Assembly: GCA_003663565.1 (NCBI GenBank)
Contig: QMTT01000031.1
Location: 1 to 7,527, forward strand
Direction: 5' to 3'
Source of the DNA: Thermoplasmata archaeon
GTDB lineage: Archaea; Thermoplasmatota; B47-G6; B47-G6B; 47-G6
DNA length: 7,527 nucleotides
The notes beneath the pieces were generated by a model, which saw only the letters and a program-made list of their open reading frames with translations, ran no database searches and had not been told where the DNA came from. Shown piece after piece: positions 1 through 6,061 of the stretch. Within the stretch, counting starts at the first letter, position 1. The number at the start of each line of letters is the position of its first letter. The translations under genes and the position numbers were made by a program.

Positions 1-40
1 AGTAGTCAGCAGAAGCGAGAACAATGCTCATCCCACGTAA

Positions 41-165
41 GACTGCCCCAATGATGCGCTGATTATAATGAGGCGCGGGAGGGGAAGCCCGTGCTTAGTT
101 TCCGAGACATCCCAAATACAAAGCACGGTCAACCATATGTCAGAGAACAACCTTCAGAGAGTAGC
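41..165 (+). pseudogene. Possible decayed C-terminal tail of an IS200/IS605-type TnpB
   Basis: One frame (codons starting at 41) reads DCPNDALIIMRRGRGSP and continues open past 165. The segment ALIIMRRGRGSP resembles the end of archaeal TnpB proteins, where the last RuvC motif (typically DRDVxAAxNIL) is followed by a short RGRGS-type tail. A stop codon (38-40) interrupts the frame just upstream. The catalytic Asp and the zinc-finger cysteines are not recognisable, so only a remnant could be present. Its reading frame would run into the convergent radical SAM gene. The identification rests on a short motif recalled from the family and could be chance. If it is wrong, 1-165 is simply an intergenic region. 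Confidence 0.28.
71..96 (+). other. GC-rich hairpin near the left edge
   Basis: Positions 71-79 (AGGCGCGGG) pair with 88-96 (CCCGTGCTT) around an eight-base loop AGGGGAAG, giving nine pairs of which two are G-U wobbles. The wobbles pair only in plus-strand RNA, so if the element is transcribed it is on that strand. It could be the 3' hairpin or omega-RNA-like end of a decayed IS605 element, or a terminator-like structure. Neither is established. Confidence 0.35.
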
Positions 166-1248
166 TTATAAGGGTATTCTTTCCACTTCGAATTCCTCTC
201 TTGTGGGGTGAACTTCAATAATGTATTTTTCTCCTGGTATTTTTTCCTTTATGTCTTCTAATACCCAAGGTGCCACTAGCACTTCATTATTATGAATCTT
301 ACTGACCCTCTTAGGCATTCCTAGTTCAGTCACATGTATTCTGTGAACGTCCTCTGGAGAGAGTCCCTCTGGAGGTATTATAATACCTCGCATCATAGTT
401 CCCTCTTCAGTAACAAGTTCATATTCTTTAGCGATGTTCCTCGCTATTCTGAGGAATCTCTGCCTAAGTTGACCTGCATCTTTATATCTTGAAGAGCAGA
501 AATGAAGTGTCATGTCAACATCTGCACTATATATTACTGTGAGTGCCGCGAGATCACTCCCCAAAGCAGCTACAGTCTCGTCATCTCTGAACTCATATCC
601 TAATTTAGATAGAGCTTCATAGTTTGACTCTACGATTTCTAGCTCGTTCATATTAAGAAATTGAACGCCGATTTCGTCTAACTTTTCTGCTAGTATTATC
701 ATGTCCTCTGTTTTATCTGGAAGGGCTGGTATTTCCACGCCGACATCCATTCCCGTGTCCAGGGCAACTGTTAGAGCCTTATAATATGGTGTTTTATCAA
801 TTCTCTTCCAGGTATGCGGTAAAGGATGAAAGCGTATCTCATCAAGTCCAGCATCAGATAATTCCTTTATTGCATGAGTGTTCACGGTTGTTGTGTACAT
901 GTGAATATGAAAATTCTCTCCAAAGGCGTCTTTTAGGAGTTTTATGTACTCAAGAGTCCTATCAAGAACAAGAGTGGGTTCTCCTCCTGTGATACCAGCA
1001 CCTTCTGCAGACATTCTATGTGCCTCTTCTAGCACATCTTCCATTGAATGTACAACGTTTTCATTAGCATAAACGACATCCCGTCCTCTTCTCTTCTCTG
1101 AGAGGGGGCAATAGGGGCAGTTCATGTTGCAGAGACCTGTCACAAAGAGTACTAGTTTTGATCCTCTCCAGCAATATTCGCACCCTTTTGGGAGTTTTCC
1201 TCTCACTACTGAGTCATGAGGAAGCTCAAATATTGCCACCTTGATCAC
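166..1248 (-). CDS. Radical SAM protein, COG2108 type
   Basis: The product is 360 residues and is predicted to be a cytosolic iron-sulfur enzyme that cleaves S-adenosylmethionine to make a 5'-deoxyadenosyl radical. The cluster motif is C40-x3-C44-x2-C47 (GLCNMNCPYCP), followed by a GGE motif at 88-90 (ITGGEPTL) that binds the SAM amino group. A second cysteine pair, C23 and C26 (GCEYC), lies before the radical SAM motif, and C251 sits in an HFCSSRYKD context. Both are typical of the archaeal COG2108 group related to pyruvate formate-lyase activating enzymes, as I recall it. The substrate is unknown. The start is a GTG at 1246-1248. An ATG two bases upstream on the coding strand runs straight into a stop, so GTG is preferred. 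The ribosome-binding site (AAGGA) is very close to the start and weak. The gene is divergent from the hexulose-phosphate synthase gene. The N-terminal start could move slightly; the family call is firm. Confidence 0.88.
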   Translation of the reverse strand: MIKVAIFELPHDSVVRGKLPKGCEYCWRGSKLVLFVTGLCNMNCPYCPLSEKRRGRDVVYANENVVHSMEDVLEEAHRMSAEGAGITGGEPTLVLDRTLEYIKLLKDAFGENFHIHMYTTTVNTHAIKELSDAGLDEIRFHPLPHTWKRIDKTPYYKALTVALDTGMDVGVEIPALPDKTEDMIILAEKLDEIGVQFLNMNELEIVESNYEALSKLGYEFRDDETVAALGSDLAALTVIYSADVDMTLHFCSSRYKDAGQLRQRFLRIARNIAKEYELVTEEGTMMRGIIIPPEGLSPEDVHRIHVTELGMPKRVSKIHNNEVLVAPWVLEDIKEKIPGEKYIIEVHPTREEFEVERIPL

Positions 1249-1453
1249 ATCCTTATTATTGTTTTCATGCTATTCTTAAGCAATAATATTCGCTTGGGAT
1301 ATAGTGAATACATTAAGGTATTTAAGTTAGATGATGTTTAGGTCATTGGCATTTCTGTAGTGTCAGTTCACTTCTCTTAGCCTTTAGAGATCTTTGCAGA
1401 CAAATGTATTACATCATCAGCTTACTGGTGAAGAGAAGGAAGAGTGATTTGCT
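1249..1453. promoter_or_regulatory. Divergent intergenic region between the radical SAM and hps genes
   Basis: This 205-bp AT-rich spacer must carry promoters for both divergent genes. For the plus strand a TTTAAGTT segment at 1321-1328 is a weak TATA candidate and would give a leader of about 100 nt. For the minus strand CTATAT (complement of 1299-1304) is a weak candidate. Neither has a convincing BRE. Two separate 8-bp complementary pairs occur: 1330-1337 with 1411-1418, and 1371-1378 with 1431-1438. They interleave in a pseudoknot-like order. No small gene is supported here. Confidence 0.3.
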
Positions 1454-2119
1454 ATGAGGTTGAGTATTGTTAAACCTGTGCTTCAGGTTGCCCTAGACGT
1501 GCTAAGCATAAAAAAAGCATTAGAGATCGCAGAGAAGGCCGTTAGAGGAGGTGTGGATTGGTTAGAAGCAGGAACACCATTAATAAAGTCAGAAGGGATG
1601 AAATGCGTTAAAGTCCTTAGAGATTCGTTTAAGGATAATTACATCGTTGCTGATATGAAGACCATGGATACAGGAGCCCTAGAGGCAGAGATGGCCATAA
1701 GAAGTGGTGCGAACATCGTAACTGTCATGGGTTTAGCCCCTGATGAGACTATCGAGAGTATGGTAGAGAAGGCAAGAGAGCTTAATGCGTATGTCATGGC
1801 AGATCTTATGAATGTTGGAGATATTATTAAAAGAGGTCAGGAGGTTGAATCCTTAGGAGTTGACATTGTGTGCCTTCATCTTGGTATAGATCAACAGAGG
1901 AAGAGGAGAATAGACTTCGATATGGTTAAGAAACTTTCGGAGACCCTTGAGATACCGATTGCAGTTGCAGGGGGTCTTAATAAGGAGACAGTGGCTCTTG
2001 CAGTCAGGGCTGGAGCAAAAGTGATAATTGTCGGGGGGGCAATAACGAAAGCTGAAGACCCTGAGCTTGCTACTAAAGAGATAAAGATGTCCTTGGAGGA
2101 ATCGTATGAAGAATCCTAA
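1454..2119 (+). CDS. hps: 3-hexulose-6-phosphate synthase
   Basis: The 221-residue product is a TIM-barrel enzyme of the orotidine-5'-phosphate decarboxylase superfamily. It catalyses reversible aldol condensation of formaldehyde with ribulose 5-phosphate to D-arabino-3-hexulose 6-phosphate. Visible signatures are LQVALD with Asp15, EAGTPLIKSEG (38-48), the ADMKTMDTG motif with the DxKxxD residues D67, K69 and D72, LHLGIDQQ (141-148), VAGGLN (171-176) and the phosphate-binding IIVGGAITKA (191-200). Length matches single-domain HPS; there is no fused formaldehyde-activating or isomerase domain. In archaea lacking the oxidative pentose phosphate route this enzyme usually runs in reverse to make ribulose 5-phosphate for nucleotides. 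That role here is inference. Its partner 6-phospho-3-hexuloisomerase is not in the window. The ATG at 1454 is preceded by GAGTGAT. The 3' end overlaps the next gene by 14 bases, suggesting co-transcription. Confidence 0.92.
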   Translation: MRLSIVKPVLQVALDVLSIKKALEIAEKAVRGGVDWLEAGTPLIKSEGMKCVKVLRDSFKDNYIVADMKTMDTGALEAEMAIRSGANIVTVMGLAPDETIESMVEKARELNAYVMADLMNVGDIIKRGQEVESLGVDIVCLHLGIDQQRKRRIDFDMVKKLSETLEIPIAVAGGLNKETVALAVRAGAKVIIVGGAITKAEDPELATKEIKMSLEESYEES

Positions 2120-2405
2120 GACTGCCCGAGATACACTCCTTAAGATATTTTGGGTAATGGGTTCATTAAGTGATGTCATTATAGAAATCCTGCACAGAGG
2201 GGCTCCTGGAGACGTGAAGAGAATTCGTGGTGAGGACATCAGAAGGGTAGGAAAACATTGGCTTGAGACATACTCTTCGTCAGATATTCCCTATCATAGA
2301 GTTCTAAGGATATACTACAAAGGAAAACTCGTGTTCTCACGACTTAAAGATGACATTGTAGTGGACATAAATGAACTTTTAAGAAAAGATTCTGAAGACC
2401 CTTAA
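2106..2405 (+). CDS. MJ1316/UPF0248 (DUF504) family small protein
   Basis: This 99-residue protein shows the family's core: HRGAPGD at 30-36, an IRGEDI segment at 40-45 and IPYHRVLRIYYKGKLVF at 61-77, which match the HRGAPxD and IPxHRIxxI blocks of archaeal UPF0248 proteins. The domain has been proposed, from comparative genomics, to recognise RNA cyclic-phosphate ends in RNA repair or processing. I know of no direct proof. The WDPR segment that usually follows the first helix looks shortened (FWVMGSLSD, 15-23). The ATG at 2106 is preceded by GGAGGA at 2095-2100 with five bases of spacing, inside the end of hps, so translation is probably coupled. The tail after about residue 78 is charged and unconserved. 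Family call good, function uncertain. Confidence 0.8.
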   Translation: MKNPKTARDTLLKIFWVMGSLSDVIIEILHRGAPGDVKRIRGEDIRRVGKHWLETYSSSDIPYHRVLRIYYKGKLVFSRLKDDIVVDINELLRKDSEDP

Positions 2406-2523
2406 AATGATGAGTAAGTTAGAGACCTCTCTTGAAGCTCGAGGATGGGCTTGTTAGAGGAGAATGCTATAGCCTTCACGTTTGTTGTCCCAACGTCGAG
2501 GATGAGATAGTACATGAACATAA
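2406..2523. other. Intergenic stretch without a supported gene
   Basis: This is the first part of the 388-bp spacer before the ribosomal operon. It contains a 9-bp direct repeat TCGAGGATG (2439-2447 and 2496-2504) and no convincing coding frame. A 32-codon frame beginning at a TTG (2432) lacks a ribosome-binding site and family resemblance. No T-run terminator is evident after the upstream gene. Confidence 0.5.
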
Positions 2524-2540
2524 CATATAAATATTATATG
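2524..2540 (+). promoter_or_regulatory. TATA box in a dyad, probable promoter of the ribosomal operon
   Basis: TATAAATA at 2526-2533 is close to the archaeal TATA consensus, and transcription would start about 25 bases downstream, near 2555. It lies within a dyad of two 7-bp arms, CATATAA (2524-2530) and TTATATG (2534-2540), spaced by ATA. A transcript from here would carry the whole 2602-2737 structure. A second small dyad, TTGTT/AACAA (2544-2548 and 2551-2555), covers the expected start site and could be an operator. The start site itself is inferred. Confidence 0.5.
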
Positions 2541-2581
2541 CCTTTGTTGTAACAAGGACTCGACTATATCATAATTTGGGA

Positions 2582-2588
2582 TATATAG
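2582..2588 (+). promoter_or_regulatory. Second TATA-like box before the ribosomal operon
   Basis: TATATAG follows TTTGGGA, a weak BRE-like context. Transcription from it would start near 2608-2612, inside the 5' arm of the leader's outer stem (2602-2609). Such a transcript would therefore lack much of that stem. Whether it is used cannot be told from sequence. Confidence 0.3.
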
Positions 2589-2601
2589 CCATTTGAGAGG
2601 G

Positions 2602-2737
2602 CCTCGGCCAGACGCCTGAGGCCTCGGACATTGGGAGTCTTTGATGGAGTATTTGTGAGGTACTTTAATCCGAGGCCCATTCAGAGGCCCCCAATGGACC
2701 CTCTTATTGGGGGCCTCTGAGGGCGTCACGGCCGAGG
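2602..2737 (+). ncRNA. Candidate structured leader RNA (three-way junction) upstream of uL3
   Basis: The segment is far more GC-rich than its AT-rich surroundings, a hallmark of structured RNA in thermophiles. Hand folding gives four nested helices. The outer stem pairs 2602-2609 with 2730-2737 (8 bp), continued after a 1x2 internal loop by 2611-2616 with 2722-2727 (6 bp). Inside it sit a helix of 2620-2627 with 2670-2677 (8 bp) and a perfect 15-bp hairpin of 2681-2695 with 2706-2720 around the loop GGACCCTCTT. All pairs in these helices are Watson-Crick. Competing pairings exist, notably 2599-2607 with 2670-2678 (9 bp), which would break the outer stem. The position 57 bases before the uL3 start suggests a 5' leader, possibly regulatory. 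It could instead be an independent small RNA. It does not match 5S, SRP RNA, RNase P RNA, tRNA or C/D guide landmarks that I know. Confidence 0.6.
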
Positions 2738-2777
2738 ACGGGAAAGCAGAGTCAACAGTTTAGTCTATAAGGGCTTT

Positions 2778-2789
2778 GGAGGTAGAGGT
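2778..2789 (+). promoter_or_regulatory. Double Shine-Dalgarno before uL3
   Basis: Two candidate sites occur: GGAGGT (2778-2783), ten bases before the ATG at 2794, and GAGGT (2785-2789), four bases before it. Both favour the ATG at 2794 over the in-frame TTG at 2776, which lies before these sites. The segment GCTTT (2773-2777) can pair with AAAGC (2743-2747), next to the first site. Confidence 0.55.
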
Positions 2790-2793
2790 TGCT

Positions 2794-3864
2794 ATGTCTA
2801 AGGTTAGTAGACCTAGAAGAGGATCTCTAGCATATAGTCCTAGGAAGAGAGCGTCAAGGGAAGTGCCTAGAATCAGAAATTGGCCGGATAGTGGAGATAA
2901 ACCACACATACAGGGATTTGCGGGGTACAAAGCTGGAATGGTGCATGTCTCCATGATAGATGAGCGTCCGCATGTGATAACTCATGGAATGGAGGTTACA
3001 GTTCCAGCAACGGTCATAGAGACTCCTCCTATGGTAATAGCTGCGCTAAGATTCTACGAGAGAACACCATATGGTCTAAAGACCATTACCGAAATCTGGG
3101 CTGACAAGGGCGTTCTGATGGAGACTATAGAGAAGTACGTTGAGGGATCGTCAGAAGCAAGGAAAGTGATTGAAAAGTACCTTGAGAGAAGAATTGACGT
3201 GTACAAGAACCATGATATAAATAGTAAGTGGAAGAAATTAGAGGGATCAAGTGTTGCTGATGTCAGGGTTCTTGCTTTCACACAGCCGTATCTCATAACT
3301 GGTGTTCCAAAGAAGGTTCCAGATTTCATGGAGATAAGAATAGGCGGAGGATCCATTGAAGAAAGAATAGAATACGGAAAGAGCATCCTTGGAAGGGACA
3401 TAAAGTTCACAGATTTTGCATCTCCCGGAATGCTTGTCGATGTTGTTGCAGTTACCAAGGGTCATGGGTACCAAGGGCCAGTAAAGAGATGGGGTATAAA
3501 GCTCCTCCACCATAAGGCTAGAAAGGGTCGTAGAAAGGCAGGATCAAAAGGCCCAAGAACACCACATTGGGTAAGACCAACAGTGCCTTTGCCAGGTCAG
3601 ATGGGATATCATCAAAGGACAGAGTACAATAAGCTTGTGATAAAATACGGAGAAGATCCCAATGAGATCAATCCAGCAGGAGGGTTCAAGCATTATGGAC
3701 TCATAAGAACCGCATATGTTCTTATCCATGGATCAACACCAGGTCCTGTGAAGAGGCTTATAAGATTTAGAGAGGCCATAAGGAACGTGGACAACGTAAG
3801 GCTTCCAGAGCCGAAGATAACATACATTTCAACGTGGTCCATTGAGAGGGTGATGGCCGTATGA
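2794..3864 (+). CDS. rpl3: Large-subunit ribosomal protein uL3 (L3)
   Basis: The 356-residue product has the archaeal/eukaryotic L3 length. It begins MSKVSRPRRGSLAY, the typical archaeal N-terminus, followed by FAGYKAGM (about 42-49). It carries VTKGHGYQGPVKRWG (about 221-235) and the loop reaching towards the peptidyl-transferase centre, RTPHWVRPTVPLPGQMGYH, with its tryptophan near 259. A GSTPGPVKRLIRFR block lies near the C-terminus. The protein folds an early part of 23S rRNA domain VI and helps organise the A-site region. I chose the ATG at 2794 because a longer frame from TTG (2776) adds six residues not found in the family and contains the ribosome-binding sites. It is the first gene of the operon, and its stop overlaps the next start as ATGA. 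Confidence 0.96.
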   Translation: MSKVSRPRRGSLAYSPRKRASREVPRIRNWPDSGDKPHIQGFAGYKAGMVHVSMIDERPHVITHGMEVTVPATVIETPPMVIAALRFYERTPYGLKTITEIWADKGVLMETIEKYVEGSSEARKVIEKYLERRIDVYKNHDINSKWKKLEGSSVADVRVLAFTQPYLITGVPKKVPDFMEIRIGGGSIEERIEYGKSILGRDIKFTDFASPGMLVDVVAVTKGHGYQGPVKRWGIKLLHHKARKGRRKAGSKGPRTPHWVRPTVPLPGQMGYHQRTEYNKLVIKYGEDPNEINPAGGFKHYGLIRTAYVLIHGSTPGPVKRLIRFREAIRNVDNVRLPEPKITYISTWSIERVMAV

Positions 3865-4616
3865 AGGTTCCAGTATATGACCTAGAGGGCAATCCTGTTA
3901 AGGAAATAGAGCTCCCCAGGACTTTTTCAGAATATGTTCGTGCAGACGTGATAAGAAAGGCATTCAGAATATACCTTATGAACAACAGGCAGCCATATGG
4001 CACTAATCCAAGAGCTGGAAAGAACATATCAGCAGAGAGTTGGGGAGTAGGATACGGTCTTGCTAGGATCCCAAGGCTTCCAAATGGCCGTGGTGCTTTT
4101 GCTCCAAACACTGTTGGTGGATACAGGGCTCATGGTCCCAAAGCTGAAAAGATTTGGAAGAGACACCTAAACAAGAAGGAACTCAGGCTAGCTTTGAGAT
4201 CAGCAATATCTGCCACTGCAATAAAGGAACTTGTTATAGGACGTGGTCATAAGGTTCCCGAAGATAAGCAACTACCAATAGTGATTGTAGATGATATTCA
4301 GAGCATAAAGAAGACAAAGGATCTTCTTAGAGTGTTACATAACTTGGGGCTAGAAAAAGATCTTGAAAGAGCTGCTAAGAGAAAGATAAGGGCAGGAAAA
4401 GGTAAAATGAGAGGGAGAAGATACAAGCAAGCAAAGAGTGTACTCATAGTAGTCTCGAAGTATGATGGCATTGAGAAGAGTGCTTCAAACATTCCCGGGG
4501 TTGAGGTTTCATTGGTGAAACAATTGAACATAAACAAACTTGCTCCTGGAGGAGTACCAGGAAGGCTCACGATATACACTGAAAGTGCACTGAGGGAGTT
4601 GGGGGGATGGCCATGA
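3861..4616 (+). CDS. rpl4: Large-subunit ribosomal protein uL4 (L4, archaeal type)
   Basis: The 251-residue protein matches archaeal uL4. The tunnel-facing extension carries the AGKNISAESWGVG and IPRLPNGRG blocks, then VGGYRAHGPK and NKKELRLALRSAISATA. The C-terminal part has the basic GKGKMRGRRYKQAKS segment and ends in PGRLTIYTESAL. It binds 23S rRNA domain I and lines the exit tunnel with uL22. The ATG overlaps the uL3 stop by four bases (ATGA), and AGAGGGTGAT within uL3 serves as its ribosome-binding site. In E. coli L4 represses its own operon through the S10 leader. Whether this archaeal protein acts on the structured leader is only a hypothesis. Confidence 0.96.
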   Translation: MKVPVYDLEGNPVKEIELPRTFSEYVRADVIRKAFRIYLMNNRQPYGTNPRAGKNISAESWGVGYGLARIPRLPNGRGAFAPNTVGGYRAHGPKAEKIWKRHLNKKELRLALRSAISATAIKELVIGRGHKVPEDKQLPIVIVDDIQSIKKTKDLLRVLHNLGLEKDLERAAKRKIRAGKGKMRGRRYKQAKSVLIVVSKYDGIEKSASNIPGVEVSLVKQLNINKLAPGGVPGRLTIYTESALRELGGWP

Positions 4617-4891
4617 AGCCCATACAGAGGAGTAAAGACATACTCTCAATAATATTATATCCCGTAGTTACAGAGAAAGTGCTGACGAACATGGAAAAGA
4701 ACAACGAGTTAGACTTTATAGTAAGAAGGGATGCTAACAAGATAGAGATAAAGAAAGCTGTTGAAAAACTCCTTGGAGTCAGGGTCGTAAAGGTCAGAAC
4801 ACGTATTGAGAAGAGAGGAAAGAGAGCTACTGTCAAACTTCATCCTGATTACAGTGCGTCGGAAGCAGCAGCACGTTTGGGGATCATGTGA
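4607..4891 (+). CDS. rpl23: Large-subunit ribosomal protein uL23 (L23)
   Basis: The 94-residue product (92 from the alternative start) matches archaeal L23, with ILYPVVTEKVL near the N-terminus, NKIEIKKAVEKLLGVRVVKVRT in the middle and a KRATVKLHPDYSASEAAARLGIM end. It sits at the tunnel exit and is a docking site for the signal recognition particle and chaperones. Two starts are possible. ATG 4607 has GGGAG eight bases upstream. ATG 4613 overlaps the uL4 stop as ATGA, as seen at the uL3-uL4 junction, with a run of Gs six bases upstream. I give the longer frame; 4613 is about equally likely. Confidence 0.94.
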   Translation: MAMKPIQRSKDILSIILYPVVTEKVLTNMEKNNELDFIVRRDANKIEIKKAVEKLLGVRVVKVRTRIEKRGKRATVKLHPDYSASEAAARLGIM

Positions 4892-4905
4892 TTGGGGTGT
4901 GAGCA

Positions 4906-5613
4906 ATGGGTAAGCGTATACTTGTCCAGAGGAGAGGTCGTGGAGGAAGTGTCTTTAGGGCTCCTGATCATAAATACCTTGGAGCTGTTAAGCATCCTCC
5001 ATTTAGAGAAGGTACTGGAATCGTCGAGGACATAGTCCATGATCCTGGTCATAGGGCTCCGATAATGATAGTGAGATTTGAAAACAACGAGAAATACTAC
5101 ATGATAGCCCCTGAAGGCATAGCAGTTGGAGACACGATAGAAATAGGACCTGCAGCATCAATAAAGATCGGAAACATACTCCCATTAGCAAACATACCAG
5201 ATGGAACTCCTGTATATAACATTGAAGCAAAGCCAGGAGATGGAGGTAAGTTCGTTAGATCAACGGGAACTTATGCCCTGGTCATAGGACACGACAGGGA
5301 TAGGGTCTATGTGAAGATGCCATCAGGTCAAGTTAAGGAGTTTCACTATATGTGCCGTGCTGCAATTGGCGTTGTAGCCGGTGGAGGTCGTGTTGACAAG
5401 CCATGGGTTAAAGCAGGAAAGAAGTATCATGCAATGAAATCTAGGGCTACGAAATGGCCTAAGGTTCGTGGAGTTGTGATGAACGCGGTCAGTCATCCTT
5501 TCGGTGGAGGTAGTCATCCACACGTTGGTAGGCCTACCACGACGAGCAGACATGCACCACCTGGTAGGAAGGTCGGTCATATTGCTGCAAGACGTACTGG
5601 TGTCCGTAAGTGA
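4906..5613 (+). CDS. rpl2: Large-subunit ribosomal protein uL2 (L2)
   Basis: The 235-residue product has the archaeal L2 layout. An N-terminal [15 protein letters not shown] leads into an OB-fold and then an SH3-like domain holding [24 protein letters not shown] (150-173). The C-terminal core is [18 protein letters not shown] (193-210) and [16 protein letters not shown]. It is a primary 23S rRNA binder close to the peptidyl-transferase centre. The conserved histidine (His197, equivalent to E. coli His229) is present, but the residue before it is Ser instead of the usual Asp. It follows uL23 by 14 bases, with GGGGTGTGAG upstream of the ATG. Confidence 0.96.
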   Translation: MGKRILVQRRGRGGSVFRAPDHKYLGAVKHPPFREGTGIVEDIVHDPGHRAPIMIVRFENNEKYYMIAPEGIAVGDTIEIGPAASIKIGNILPLANIPDGTPVYNIEAKPGDGGKFVRSTGTYALVIGHDRDRVYVKMPSGQVKEFHYMCRAAIGVVAGGGRVDKPWVKAGKKYHAMKSRATKWPKVRGVVMNAVSHPFGGGSHPHVGRPTTTSRHAPPGRKVGHIAARRTGVRK

Positions 5614-5624
5614 GGTGAGTTATC

Positions 5625-6050
5625 ATGGCTGAGGATTATACCAAGAAGTTATTGGAAGAGCGCAGATGGAGAGAGTTTAGATATCGGGGTTATAGCCTAG
5701 AGGAGCTCCTTAATATGTCACTTGAAGAGTTTGTCAAGTTACTTCCCGCAAGACAGAGAAGAACCCTTCTCAGAGGACTTACTGAAGAACAAATGAAACT
5801 CGTTGAGAAGATAAGGAAGACACCCCCAAACAAGGTTATAAGGACTCATCTAAGGGACATGATAATCATTCCAGAATTCGTAGGACGTACAATAGCAGTA
5901 CACAATGGTAAGGAGTTCGTACCCGTGAGGATCACTCCAGAGATGATAGGACACTACCTCGGAGAGTTCGCCCTTACTAGGAAGCCTGTTCAGCATAGTG
6001 CACCAGGTGTTGGTGCTACTAGGAGTTCTAAGTTCATGGCAGCCAAGTGA
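5625..6050 (+). CDS. rps19: Small-subunit ribosomal protein uS19 (S19)
   Basis: The 141-residue protein is of the archaeal type, with a charged N-terminal extension (about 1-60, including [12 protein letters not shown] and [13 protein letters not shown]) before the S19 core. The core shows [30 protein letters not shown], then [12 protein letters not shown] and the flexible tail RSSKFMAAK. It binds the head of the 30S subunit with uS13, near the A-site tRNA. The ribosome-binding site GAGGTGA (5612-5618) overlaps the uL2 stop codon and lies six bases before the ATG, so translation is probably coupled. Confidence 0.96.
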   Translation: MAEDYTKKLLEERRWREFRYRGYSLEELLNMSLEEFVKLLPARQRRTLLRGLTEEQMKLVEKIRKTPPNKVIRTHLRDMIIIPEFVGRTIAVHNGKEFVPVRITPEMIGHYLGEFALTRKPVQHSAPGVGATRSSKFMAAK

Positions 6051-6061
6051 GGTGCTTAGTG

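Noticed and set aside
2407..2413. ATGATGA, a perfect C-box word for a C/D guide RNA
   Set aside because: No CTGA D or D' box follows at the expected spacing of about 12 bases, and no terminal stem is visible.
2432..2530. 32-residue frame starting at TTG
   Set aside because: It has no ribosome-binding site, a non-ATG start and no recognisable sequence, and it ends inside the TATA box.
2681..2720. The 15-bp hairpin as a bacterial-type terminator
   Set aside because: It has no following T-run, and archaeal termination relies on T-runs without a hairpin. The next gene lies 73 bases on and needs read-through.
2454..2729. 91-codon minus-strand open frame across the spacer before uL3
   Set aside because: It is an antisense reading through the GC-rich inverted repeats, with low-complexity composition and no family resemblance.
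2602..2760. RNase P, SRP or H/ACA RNA
   Set aside because: I could not find the conserved RNase P core words or the SRP helix 8 motif. The ACA at 2755-2757 is too far from a stem with a proper pocket.
3054..3458. Antisense open frame inside uL3, and similar minus-strand frames in the other ribosomal genes
   Set aside because: They lie opposite strongly supported coding sequence and show no motifs or ribosome-binding sites.
6047..6061. Upstream GTG start for uL22
   Set aside because: It would place the ribosome-binding site inside the coding region and add five residues unlike the family.
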